The notes: generated by a model from the letters alone, not told the origin. Counted from the first letter of the stretch, positions 48,138 to 57,006 are shown. The stretch is DNA of 64,000 bases from Prostheceraeus crozeri (GCA_907163375.1 CAJQUW010011506.1:248001-312000), one strand, 5' to 3'. Made by a program: numbers and translations.

Positions 48138-48300
48138 ATGTTAACTGCACTATGAAGATCGTATGTAGCGTGAAACTCTAAGTATACTCGGAGTAGTGCA
48201 TAACAACATTTTTTGATTTTATCAAAGCTCTGACACCCATTGAGCACTCTACGCAACTGCATATTGCATATATAAAAAAACCGCATATCGCCCCGTGAAT
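48137..48300 (+). repeat. 5' pseudo-LTR of the intact PLE
   Basis: Begins CATGTTAACTGCACTATGAA, the same sequence that ends the element at 50590-50672, so the PLE body is flanked by direct terminal repeats. It continues past the 3' copy for about 80 bp (AAAGCTCTGACACCCATTGA and onward). Confidence 0.8.
48147..48199 (+). ncRNA. Weak hammerhead-like fold in the PLE-A 5' repeat
   Basis: GCAC, a bulged U, ATGAAGA, a poor stem II, GAAA, stem III ACTC/GAGT, A at the cleavage position and GTGC. Stems I and III pair well, but stem II is only CG/CG and position 3 is A opposite G8. The same segment recurs at 50600-50652 and inverted at 47638-47690. Confidence 0.3.
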
Positions 48301-48339
48301 CCTACACGTTGAGCACTCTGCTTCTACAGTTGCTTTTTT

Positions 48340-50496
48340 TTGATAAAAATGGATTTAACACCAAAAGTAATAGAATACTCGATGAAGAACATCCCACTAC
48401 CCTCGAAGCAATCTTATCTAAAATGTATGATACAAAAAGTGGAGAGTTTTATAAAGCGAATAAGATGGAAGGCATATTTTTTCAACAACAAAGACAGCGA
48501 AATAAATGAAGAGCAAATTGAAAATTATGGTTTTTCAACAAACAAATGTCCACCATCTGACAATCTTCTAAACGCATTCGAAGAAGACCTTTACATCATG
48601 ATACAATCCATTGAATTTCGAAATCTCCAAAACGAATTCCTGAATCAATTGAAAAGTGATCGTAACGACATTCAAAAATCAAGCAATTTGATTGTATTTG
48701 CAGACAAAACCAACAATATGTATGAAGTTCAAAAAGACTTTTACAATAAAACATTGAATGACAATGTCACAGCGACATACAAGAAATCAAATGAATCAGT
48801 AGAAAGATCAGTAAACATGGAGGCTAAATCACTCGCGAAGTCCTATAAATTATCAAACCGCATCGAATGTTACAGTCCCAGCACTGCATTCATAACTTTC
48901 AAAGACCATAAGGAAAATTACCCCAATCCGTTGAAATGTCGGCTATTAAATCCTGCCAAATCCGAAATTGGAAAAATTAGTAAATGCATACTGGATCAAC
49001 ACAACGCATTTGTGAGAGAAAGTGTAAATGTTATGCAATGGAAGCAAACTTCATCAGTGATTGAGTGGTTCGAGAATATAACTACAAAAGACTCATCAAA
49101 ATTTTTGAAATTTGATATTGTGGATTTTTATCCTTCTATTACAGAAAAATTATTGATCGACAGCATCAAATTCACTGAAAATTTCTCAACATTCAAGCAA
49201 CAAGACATTGACACAATATTACATGCCAGAAAATCATTGCTATACACAAAGAACGAAATATGGCAGAAAAAAGGAGAAAACGGGTTGTTTGATGTTACCC
49301 AAGGCAGCTACGATGGCGCAGAAGTTTGCGAGTTAGTTGGGTTGTTCCTGTTGAGTAAATTAGCAGCAAGATTTGGAAAAGACAATATCGGATTGTTTAG
49401 AGACGATGGCCTCGCAGTTTTGAATAATGTAACCGGACCCGAAACTGACAAAGCAAGAAAGGATATAATAAAAATCTTCCAAGAGCAAAATTTGAAAATT
49501 ACGGTAGAAAGTAACTTGACGTCTACTGATTTTCTAGATGTTCATCTCAATTTGCAAACTGGTAAATACAGACCGTACATGAAGCCAAATAATATACCTT
49601 TATATGTCAACTCAAAATCAAACCACCCGCCAGAAATAATTAAACAAATACCAACAATGGTGGAAGAAAGATTATCTTCACTCTCAAGCGATGCAGCTGA
49701 ATTTGAAAAGGTAAAGCCACATTATCAAAGCGCGCTCGAAAAGTGTGGATACAGGCATAAGTTGAAGTTCAAGAAAGCAGAAAATAAGAAACAAAGGCGC
49801 CGAAATATCATCTGGTTCAATCCGCCGTTCAGTCAAAATGTAAAAACAGATATTGGACATAAATTCCTCTCATTAGTGAATAAGCACTTTCCTTCCAACC
49901 ATAAATATCGAACTCTTTTCAACAGAAACAACATAAAGGTGAGTTATAGCTGCATGACTAATATGAGAAATACTATCAAGCAGCATAATAGCAAGATATT
50001 GAATTCAAATAAAAACGAAAACAACTCAAACAGCAGCGAAATTAGCCAAACGCAATCCAGTGAGCAACAATGCAATTGCAGGAAAAAAGATGAATGTCCT
50101 CTTGAAGGAAAATGTTTGAAGGAATGCGTTGTGTATAAAGCGACGGTAACAACAGAAGATGGCAAAGATCATTCATACATCGGTCAAACAGAAAACAGCT
50201 TCAAAACGAGATATCGCAATCACAAAAAGTCTTTCACGAACATCAGATATGAAAACGAAACTGCATTGTCGAAATTTATCTGGATATTGAAGAACAACAA
50301 CAAAAATTATAACATCAAATGGGAAATAATTTGTGAAACATCACCGTATAAATGTGGTACAAGAAAATGTAATCTGTGTCTGATGGAGAAATATCACATT
50401 CTAACACAAAAGCCTAATAATTTAATTAACAAAAAGTGTGAAATTATATCTACATGTAGACATAGAAGAAAATATTTACTGTCATCTATTCGCTGA
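48340..50496 (+). CDS. Penelope-like reverse transcriptase/GIY-YIG endonuclease, 718 aa, intact
   Basis: Single uninterrupted ORF. RT landmarks: FKDHKENYPNPLKCRLLNP (about 187-205), motif A FDIVDFYPSI (about 257-266), GSYDGAEVCELVGL (about 322-335) and motif C LFRDDGLAVL (about 352-361). The usual Y-x-D-D is F-R-D-D here. A basic connector follows. Next come a cysteine cluster CNCRKKDECPLEGKCLKEC (about 577-597) and a GIY-YIG-type nuclease with SYIGQTENSFKTRYRNHKKS (about 610-630) and CLMEKYHIL near the end. PLEs encode exactly this RT plus C-terminal endonuclease pair, which copies RNA from a nicked target. Direct terminal repeats and an inverted partial copy flank it. It may be competent. 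Confidence 0.93.
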   Translation: MIKMDLTPKVIEYSMKNIPLPSKQSYLKCMIQKVESFIKRIRWKAYFFNNKDSEINEEQIENYGFSTNKCPPSDNLLNAFEEDLYIMIQSIEFRNLQNEFLNQLKSDRNDIQKSSNLIVFADKTNNMYEVQKDFYNKTLNDNVTATYKKSNESVERSVNMEAKSLAKSYKLSNRIECYSPSTAFITFKDHKENYPNPLKCRLLNPAKSEIGKISKCILDQHNAFVRESVNVMQWKQTSSVIEWFENITTKDSSKFLKFDIVDFYPSITEKLLIDSIKFTENFSTFKQQDIDTILHARKSLLYTKNEIWQKKGENGLFDVTQGSYDGAEVCELVGLFLLSKLAARFGKDNIGLFRDDGLAVLNNVTGPETDKARKDIIKIFQEQNLKITVESNLTSTDFLDVHLNLQTGKYRPYMKPNNIPLYVNSKSNHPPEIIKQIPTMVEERLSSLSSDAAEFEKVKPHYQSALEKCGYRHKLKFKKAENKKQRRRNIIWFNPPFSQNVKTDIGHKFLSLVNKHFPSNHKYRTLFNRNNIKVSYSCMTNMRNTIKQHNSKILNSNKNENNSNSSEISQTQSSEQQCNCRKKDECPLEGKCLKECVVYKATVTTEDGKDHSYIGQTENSFKTRYRNHKKSFTNIRYENETALSKFIWILKNNNKNYNIKWEIICETSPYKCGTRKCNLCLMEKYHILTQKPNNLINKKCEIISTCRHRRKYLLSSIR

Positions 50497-50589
50497 TCAG
50501 TGAAATATCATTGCCGCATTCCTCTTGCCAATTTTGTAATTTGAAAACACCTCCCTATAACTTACTATGTTTATATTGCTTCTTTGTTT

Positions 50590-50668
50590 CATGTTAACTG
50601 CACTATGAAGATCGTATGTAGTGTGAAACTCTAAGTATACTCGGAGTAGTGCATAACAACATTTTTTG

Positions 50669-50672
<4 letters not shown>
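50590..50672 (+). repeat. 3' pseudo-LTR of the intact PLE
   Basis: Repeats 48136-48218 with one or two differences (GTAGTGTG versus GTAGCGTG) and stops at a (TA)n tract. It includes the same weak hammerhead-like fold at 50600-50652. Confidence 0.85.

Positions 50673-50707
<35 letters not shown>
50670..50707. repeat. (TA)n microsatellite
   Basis: About 19 TA units abut the 3' end of the intact PLE. Confidence 0.95.
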
Positions 50708-50710
<3 letters not shown>

Positions 50711-50847
50711 GTCTTTTCGTGTCAAGTGCAGTGGATTGATAAAGGATTAAATCCGAAACTAGTCTCCACCACATTTGTCTTTTCTTCTCAACACTTGTGG
50801 GATGAGTGGACGGCGTGAGAGCCCTTTGACTCCTGAGTCACTCCGTT

Positions 50848-50878
50848 TATATATATACATATATATTCATATATATAT

Positions 50879-50918
<40 letters not shown>
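50848..50918. repeat. Interrupted (TA)n microsatellite
   Basis: TA/CA repeats with interruptions precede the HHR-3 terminus. Confidence 0.95.
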
Positions 50919-50919
<1 letters not shown>

Positions 50920-50967
50920 TAACCCAAAAAGCATTCAAGGAAAAAAGTCAAAGTACCAAAAACCAAA

Positions 50968-51016
50968 AATTCCCGACCGGTTTCGACCTGATCTACGCAG
51001 GCTCGTCATGGGAATT
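50968..51016 (-). ncRNA. Hammerhead-like motif HHR-3 (A at position 3)
   Basis: The minus strand reads AATTCCC (stem I), ATGACGA, stem II GCCTG/CAGG(T)C, GAAA, stem III AC/GU with loop CG, C17, then GGGAATT closing a perfect 7-bp stem I. Position 3 is A instead of C opposite G8, so activity is doubtful. All other core bases fit. A 10-bp inverted repeat (CTACGCAGGC, 50993; complement at 51020) overlaps it. Confidence 0.55.
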
Positions 51017-51058
51017 AAAGCCTGCGTAGAATTCTGAATATATATATAAAAGCCATAC

Positions 51059-51101
51059 TTCCAACCGGTTTCGCCCTCTTGAACGAGGGCTACTCATGGA
51101 A
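51059..51101 (-). ncRNA. Hammerhead-like motif HHR-4 with A3-U8 core pair
   Basis: Minus strand: TTCC, ATGAGTA, a perfect 6-bp stem II (GCCCTC/GAGGGC, loop GTTCAA), GAAA, stem III AC/GU with loop CG, U at the cleavage position, GGAA. The canonical core CUGANGA is replaced by AUGAGUA, so positions 3 and 8 are A and U and can still form a Watson-Crick pair. Confidence 0.65.
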
Positions 51102-51354
51102 TGATATATTTATAAAATTTGAAGACCAAAAGAAATCTAAATACATTAATAAAGCATAGATTCATCATAGAAATTAATCAGAATTAAGACTGGGACGAAA
51201 CATAGAAATGAAAATCTGCTCCTGCCTCTCTCTGTCTATCCTAGTAGCAGAGGCACACAGATTAATTAACATTTGATTAATTTCTATGATGAATCTATGC
51301 TTTAATGTATTTAGATTTCTTTTGGTCTTTAAATTTTATAAATATACAGTATCA

Positions 51355-51397
51355 TTCCATGAGTAGCCCTCGTTCAAGAGGGTGAAACCGGTTGGAA
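51355..51397 (+). ncRNA. Hammerhead-like motif HHR-5 with A3-U8 core pair
   Basis: Plus-strand sister of HHR-4. Layout: TTCC, ATGAGTA, stem II GCCCTC/GAGGGT (one G-U), GAAA, AC-CG-GT, U17, GGAA. It keeps the A3/U8 combination. Confidence 0.65.
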
Positions 51398-51465
51398 GTA
51401 TGACTTTTCCTCCTATTAATTTTTGATTTTACATTTATTGCAGCATTTTGGGATTTTACTTGTTT

Positions 51466-51470
<5 letters not shown>

Positions 51471-51517
<47 letters not shown>
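51471..51517. repeat. (TA)n microsatellite
   Basis: About 23 TA units between two PLE clusters. Confidence 0.95.
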
Positions 51518-51520
<3 letters not shown>

Positions 51521-51662
51521 GTTGCTGAGTATAGTTATTAATATTTTTCTTGTTATATATATACACTGTATGTATATAAAGTAAAATTAGGTCAAATGCA
51601 AATGCTATAAATAATACAAAACATAAACCTACGGAGAATCAAAACTCAAAATTAACTTAAAC

Positions 51663-51701
51663 GCCAATCGATTTCTGCCGTCTACGACGGCTTCTCAAGG
51701 C
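51663..51701 (-). ncRNA. Hammerhead-like motif HHR-6 with U3-A8 core pair
   Basis: Minus strand: GCC, TTGAGAA, stem II GCCGTC/GACGGC with a 3-nt loop, one extra A, GAAA, stem III AU/AU with loop CG, U at the cleavage position, GGC. Core positions 3 and 8 are U and A, a possible Watson-Crick replacement of C3-G8. The extra A before G12 and the short stem I lower confidence. Confidence 0.55.
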
Positions 51702-51803
51702 AAACTGATGTATTATAACCAAATACAAAATATTGAAATCAATGATATCAAAGCTAACGAAGACGTACATAGTATATAGTGTGGTAAAAATAAAAAGACT
51801 AAA

Positions 51804-52316
51804 TTACATAGAATTCAAAGTAGGACCAAATAAGTTGATGAAATATCTTTCTTTCATCTCTCGATCTATGCGAGTGGATGTTGGCGGCAGCTGAAAGAAA
51901 GGTGCAGCAGTAAACCTCCCTTCTCCACACGTTGAAATATGATGGCTCACTTTCAACTTAGCATATTGGCGGTTGTTGACGTGCTGTCGGTGGAGGGTTA
52001 TACGGTTGCGGAACGAGTTACCCGTTTGGCCTATATAAAATTGATCACATTTCGTGCAGGCTAACTTATAGATCACATTCGAAGATCGGCAGTCCATATT
52101 ACTTCTTATATTGAAAGATGTCGCATTAAAAGTTATTTGTTTACCCGTAGTCAGTATAGTGCAACACTTGCAGCTGGGTTCTTCGCAACGTCGAATTCCG
52201 TAAATTGTTTTTCGATTGTTCTTCGATAGTATTGATAAAAGATTCGCCGGCTGACTATTTACTTTCATTATATTCATATTCGTGAAAGGCTGTAATACAT
52301 TGATTGCACTCGACAC
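51804..52316 (-). pseudogene. PLE GIY-YIG endonuclease domain in the inverted arm
   Basis: The 170-aa open frame has IYGIRRCEEPSCKCCTIL (Cys-rich linker), VIYKLACTKCDQFYIGQTGN (CxxC and YIG core), RNRITLHRQHVNN and MKERYFINLFGPTLNSM at the C terminus. It is intact as a domain but has no reverse transcriptase in this orientation. Confidence 0.85.
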
Positions 52317-52395
52317 TGGACGTACTATCTTTTCAAATATCCGGGGATTGTTAATATTGTGTCTTGAATAAATGGTATCATAATGTCATAAATAA

Positions 52396-52860
52396 ATGCC
52401 ATTCCTAGAAGAAACTTTATATGCTAAGGTCACGGAATTGTTCCCCTACAATGCGGTTGCTATAATTGATTCGTGGACAAGATACTTGGATGATTGCTGG
52501 CATATCTGGGATTCAGATTATGGGAATTACATGGAATTCTATGAGTTACTGAATAATTTAGATCCTGCTATTAGATTTACAATGAGCATGAATATCCACA
52601 AAATGGACTTTCTTGATGTTTCTGTCACTATCAATCCTGTCTCTCTACGAATTAGTACTGACATTTTCAGAAAAGAGACTGATACAATGTGCTACGTGCC
52701 GTTTGATTCCGCTCATCCACGTCATACCTTGAAAAATATACCCTACAACCTTGCCGTAGAATAAAAATGATTGTCTCTGACAAGAATACAAGATTGCTTC
52801 GTTATAAAGAACTGAAAACCAAATTACTCGCATTAAAGTATCCAATTCAGTAAATTGATG
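52396..52860 (+). pseudogene. PLE reverse transcriptase fragment
   Basis: The frame reads DSWTRYLDDCWHIWDSDYGN with the RT motif Y-L-D-D, then IHKMDFLDVSVTI and HPRHTLKNIPYNLA. It closes at 52764. The continuation KMIVSDKNTRLLRYKELKTK occurs in another frame and meets a stop near 52852. The N-terminal RT half is missing. This joins the endonuclease at 52914. Confidence 0.8.
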
Positions 52861-52913
52861 ATACTGTTAAACGAGCGGAAAACAACATCGTAAAACCAAA
52901 ACAACATAAGAAA

Positions 52914-53492
52914 ATGATACCATTTATTCAAGAACACAATATTAACAATCCCCGGATATTTGAAAAGATAGTACGTCCAGTGTCGAGTGCAATCAATGTA
53001 TTACAGCCTCTCACGAATATGAATATAATGAAAGTAAATAGTAAGCCGGCGAATCTTTTATCAATACTATCGAAGAACAATCGAAAAACAATTTACGGAA
53101 TTCGACGTTGCGAAGAACCCAGCTGCAAGTGTTGCACTATACTGACTACGGGTAAACAAATAACTTTTAATGCGACATCTTTCAATATAAGAAGTAATAT
53201 GGACTGCCGATCTTCGAATGTGATCTATAAGTTAGCCTGCACGAAATGTGATCAATTTTATATAGGCCAAACGGGTAACTCGTTCCGCAACCGTATAACC
53301 CTCCACCGACAGCACGTCAACAACCGCCAATATGCTAAGTTGAAAGTGAGCCATCATATTTCAACGTGTGGAGAAGGGAGGTTTACTGCTGCACCTTTCT
53401 TTCAGCTGCCGCCAACATCCACTCGCATAGATCGAGAGATGAAAGAAAGATATTTCATCAACTTATTTGGTCCTACTTTGAATTCTATGTAA
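52914..53492 (+). pseudogene. PLE C-terminal linker and GIY-YIG endonuclease, 192 aa
   Basis: The open frame runs from MIPFIQEHNINNPRIFEKIV through the Cys-rich CEEPSCKCC, CTKCDQFYIGQTGN and MKERYFINLFG. It is a continuous continuation of the PLE RT fragment upstream in a shifted frame, so the copy as a whole is defective. Confidence 0.87.
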
Positions 53493-53594
53493 TTTAGTCT
53501 TTTTATTTTTACCACACTATATACTATGTACGTCTTCGTTAGCTTTGATATCATTGATTTCAATATTTTGTATTTGGTTATAATACATCAGTTT

Positions 53595-53633
53595 GCCTTG
53601 AGAAGCCGTCGTAGACGGCAGAAATCGATTGGC
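53595..53633 (+). ncRNA. Hammerhead-like motif HHR-7 with U3-A8 core pair
   Basis: Identical on the plus strand to HHR-6: GCC, TTGAGAA, GCCGTC-GTA-GACGGC, A, GAAA, TCGAT, T, GGC. It stands about 105 bp after the endonuclease stop and about 50 bp before the element end. Confidence 0.55.
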
Positions 53634-53679
53634 GTTTAGGTTAATTTTGAGTTTTGATTCTCCGTAGGTTTATGTTTTG

Positions 53680-53680
<1 letters not shown>

Positions 53681-53735
<55 letters not shown>

Positions 53736-53744
53736 ATATATATA
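53681..53744. repeat. (TA)n/(TG)n microsatellite
   Basis: TA units with a short TG interruption directly follow the PLE 3' end. Confidence 0.95.
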
Positions 53745-54810
53745 GTATAAAAAATTAAAACTTATACATATAAGTTGTCATCCATTTCTTTCTTTACACT
53801 TATTCCTTTATGAAAGATGCATCTCCACTTAGTAAAGGAGTGAGAAGAAAGCATCGAGCATTGAAAAAGTTAAACCAAAAAAAACCTTGAAAAAGTTGCA
53901 AGTGCCATATGATCTACCCTGGACGTCTCGTAGAGAATGATCTGCCTCGATAGCTGTGATACGAATCATACTGTACAATCATCAGTGCACAGCAATACAT
54001 GTAGTTCCCATTTCGTACACCTGAGGACTCGTTTTATTGCATTTCATTTAGAGAACACATTATATGGAATATGCCTGCATGTACGTCCTTCTTACTAGTC
54101 TCAATAAAGTAGTTCAGTCTATCTTTCACCACTAGTACAAATCTCATGACTCCTATTCCATCAGTGTATATAGATCCCGAATGATTTTTAGGTGGAAGTT
54201 GCCTTGAAACCTTGCACAGATTTATTTAGGAGATGATAATGACAAAATGTTTGATCTATTCGAAACATAAATTCATCATGTTGGAATCACAATTTCTACT
54301 TTGATTTAAGATGCAGACTTGAGTAACCTGATTGTTTGACGAAATGAATTGTCATAATGAAAATTGATTGTTGGCATAATTCTTAGACAAAAAAATGTCA
54401 TATGAGAACAGTGGTAACAAAAAAATTCGAAGTTGCTTCAGAAAAGAAAAATGCCTTATATAACGATTTTACATTTCATCACTGATTAAGTCTATAACAG
54501 GCCTAAAACCCAAACAACACTGCTGTATAGGCCCCCATAAATCAAATAATGAGTCCTATGTCTGACAGTCTTAACTTATGAAATGCATTCAAAAAGAGAA
54601 AAATAAAGAGGTTTCTTTCGTCAGAGTAAATCTTCACTGAGCATATTAAAAAAATGCAAAACGAACAAAATGATGGTATATGTCGGTGTGATAATGAAAA
54701 GTGTGAATGTTGGGATCACTTGATTAATGGTGAACATATAAAATTTAAAGTCAACGATGCCTGTACTGACTTCAAAAATTGGCATTATTTCAGGTTCGAC
54801 TATAGTAATA
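53745..54810. other. No recognised gene
   Basis: AT-rich spacer between the PLE cluster and a LINE tail. No supported ORF. Confidence 0.5.
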
Positions 54811-54814
54811 CCAT

Positions 54815-55325
54815 ATACATTCCGTATTAACTTTCGTCTTGCCGTGATCGTTTTCAAATGCCTTCATGGCCTTGCTCCACCTTACCTTAATTCTTATCTT
54901 CACCTTTCCTCATCCATCGAATCCAGGCGCTCGTTGCGCTCCTCTTCCTCCTCGAACCTTATGTTGCCCTCTTCTCGCCTCAAGACTGTGGGCGCTCGTG
55001 CGTTTCCTGTAGCTGCCGCACGGGTTTGGAACTCCCTTCCTTCCTCTCTTAAATCAATTCCATCCCTTTCCACCTTCAAGTCCGCCCTGAAGGCAGAACT
55101 GCTACGCTCCTCTTTTTCATAATTTTTCATTTTTTTTTCTCTCTCTCCCTTTCTCTGTCTATGTGTGTGTGTACACTGCCTTTACATGTAGACCTATCTG
55201 CCACACCATGCTATGGATCGCATTTTTTGTATCTTCTGGCGATTGTTTTTCGTTTTTTATGTAAAGTGCCCTTGAAGTCTTCGGACAAAATGTCACTGTA
55301 AACAGTTTCGTTCAATAAATTCTGA
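54815..55325 (+). pseudogene. L2/CR1-type LINE 3' end
   Basis: The frame (to 55122) reads RINFRLAVIVFKCLHGLAPP, YLNSYLHL, LKTVGARAFPVAAARVWNSL and STFKSALKAELL. These match the conserved C-terminal block of L2/CR1-like reverse transcriptases (FKxLHGLAPxYL ... RAFSVAAPxLWNSLP). A 200-bp 3' UTR follows. It is 5'-truncated, the usual state of LINE insertions. Confidence 0.85.
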
Positions 55326-55700
55326 AATGCAAAGGCTGTGATGATTTCTGTATTGGGCAAACTGGCGACATCTTTCGGAACCGCTTAACCGTTAACCGCC
55401 AGCAATTAAACAATCCTAATCTTTCTTTCCTAGCCTTTTTGTTAGCAAACACATCAGAGTGTTGCCGCGATCAAGATGTCAAGTTTGCTATACCAGATGT
55501 CAGACAGAGCTCATAGAGTAGAAAGGAAGGCAAAAGAAAGATACAATATATTGAAATTTAAACATCCTTTAAACTGCTTATGAGCTCATTTCATTTCATT
55601 GATTTTGTATGTGTCTGATGAAATGATAACCAATAAAAAGTCACTGAAACCGGTAACACTAAGACGTATTTTGGGCTCATCACCTTATTTGTTTATCTAT
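55326..55700 (+). pseudogene. PLE endonuclease relic and 3' terminus
   Basis: LKCKGCDDFCIGQTGDIFRN, RLTVNRQQLNN begins the relic. The YIG core is CIGQT, the upstream CxxC is present, and the RNRLTVNRQ helix resembles RNRITLHRQ of the PLE at 52914. Stops and shifts follow. HHR-2 (55611-55659) marks its terminal region. Confidence 0.7.
55611..55659 (+). ncRNA. Hammerhead ribozyme HHR-2, canonical core
   Basis: GTGT, CTGATGA (55615-55621), stem II AATGAT/GTCACT (one A-C mismatch, one G-U), GAAA (55646-55649), stem III AC/GU with loop CG, A at the cleavage position (55655), then ACAC pairing with GTGT. All invariant core bases are present. Confidence 0.75.
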
Positions 55701-56228
55701 TTATTTGATCGCCTCCATTTACTTTTTTTCCTATTTGATCATGAAGAAAACAGCCAGTTTCTATTTCTCAAAGCTACATTTAGAAACTGGCTACGAATTC
55801 GCGAAAATCAAGAAGATCATGAATTATAATATATCAAAAACAATTATGACATATAGCTTTTTTATAAAAAGAGTATGTCATGTGTATAGTACATAATTTA
55901 AGTTTAGGGTACATGTATGCACTTTGCAGATGCTCATTAAAAGTCTAGTCATGCAGCATTTAAATTAAATTAAAGTATATCATCGTATATTTTTATGCAT
56001 TTATAAACATCATTTTGGACTGTAGATGCTTTTTAGATTACTAAAATAATAGCAATAGCAGTTAAAACTCATTTATTCGATTTTCTCGATAGGACGTCGA
56101 CAGATTATTTCCTTTTGCGTTTTTACCTTCCCACCGCGTTGAGTTTTTGTTGCCCAAACTTCAGCCAGAAGTTGTTATTGGCTAACCTTGAATAATAACA
56201 ATTTCCTCTTTGTAGGTGCCCATTTATA

Positions 56229-56857
56229 AATTACTCGGAGCAATTGAAAGAGCACTTACCGAACTGGATCTTGTGTGGAACTTCTCGACCTCGATCAAAC
56301 AAATCGCCCAACTCCAGCATCACGAAGCATCTGCAGGATTGTCCACGACGTGCCGATCGCAGCATCAAAGATTTTACTTCGATCAAGCGATGCCGATCAG
56401 CATATGAGCTCTTTATCGCCGAAGGAGTCGCCATCAAGTGGTTTAACCCTCCCCTCTGTGTTCAGAAGGACCGGATCTTTACTGCCACCATTTTGTGATT
56501 ACCTGTATGTAGTATTTACTTTAGTTTATTTTTGTTTTGTGTTACTGCAATGCTTGCCTACATTATGCATTTCTTCATTGCTTCATTATTATTTTCCAGT
56601 ATTATGTCTTTTACCTTGCATGTTTTAACTTTTGCTTGTATATTTTCACATGTTTCTGTTTGTGTCCATATGCAGCTTGAAGAGTTCTTAAAATGAATGT
56701 GTTGTGCAACTACCAATCAGATCAGAGTAATTCATGCAGCTTGTCAATCCATGACGTGTTAACATCTATGTAATCAGTTCCGTGTTATGCCTCAATAAAG
56801 AACGGACGAAGCGCCGGCATGAGATTAAAGATGTCCTTTCAATTGCTCCGAGTAATA
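56229..56857 (+). mobile_element. Truncated PLE with 20-bp inverted repeats
   Basis: ATTACTCGGAGCAATTGAAA at the left and its exact complement at 56838-56857 bracket a plus-strand endonuclease tail. The frame from 56244 reads KEHLPNWILCGTSRPRSNKS, HLQDC, DFTSIKRCRSAYELFIAEGV and AIKWFNPPLCVQKD. The order HL-x2-C ... F-I ... E-x2-xIK-x-FNPxLxxQ is that of PLE C termini. A long 3' UTR follows. Confidence 0.55.
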
Positions 56858-57006
56858 ACAATTTCATCAAAAAATTGCAGCATAAAATAAGAGATATAAA
56901 CATAAGGAAAAATGATTATTAAGAAGATGCACAAATGATTGCTGCTTGCTATCGTGGTGAAAAAGCGTTTCAGCAACCTCCCAAGCAATGTGAAATGAAG
57001 GCTTAC

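Larger units (their letters stand above)
51055..51405. mobile_element. Two PLE termini in inverted orientation
   Basis: 51055-51185 and 51262-51405 are inverted copies, sharing AGTAGCCCTCGTTCAAGAGG near the outer ends and TAAAGCATAGATTCATCATA near the inner ends. About 76 bp of unrelated sequence lies between. Each outer end holds a hammerhead-like motif. The pair is what remains of an insertion with no coding sequence. Confidence 0.85.
51612..52382 (-). mobile_element. Inverted partial PLE copy (3' half), left arm
   Basis: Near-identical reverse complement of 52912-53685. It carries the endonuclease ORF 52316-51804 (170 aa; VIYKLACTKCDQFYIGQTGN, FRNRITLHRQHVNNRQYAKL) and the same 3' UTR and terminus. 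It lies 5' of a plus-strand truncated copy, repeating the arrangement seen at 47554-48137. Confidence 0.92.
52912..53685 (+). mobile_element. 5'-truncated PLE, 3' half (right arm of inverted pair)
   Basis: Contains the endonuclease ORF, the 3' UTR with HHR-7 and a terminus at a (TA)n tract. It differs from the left arm at only scattered positions, so the two arms arose together or have been homogenised. Confidence 0.9.
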
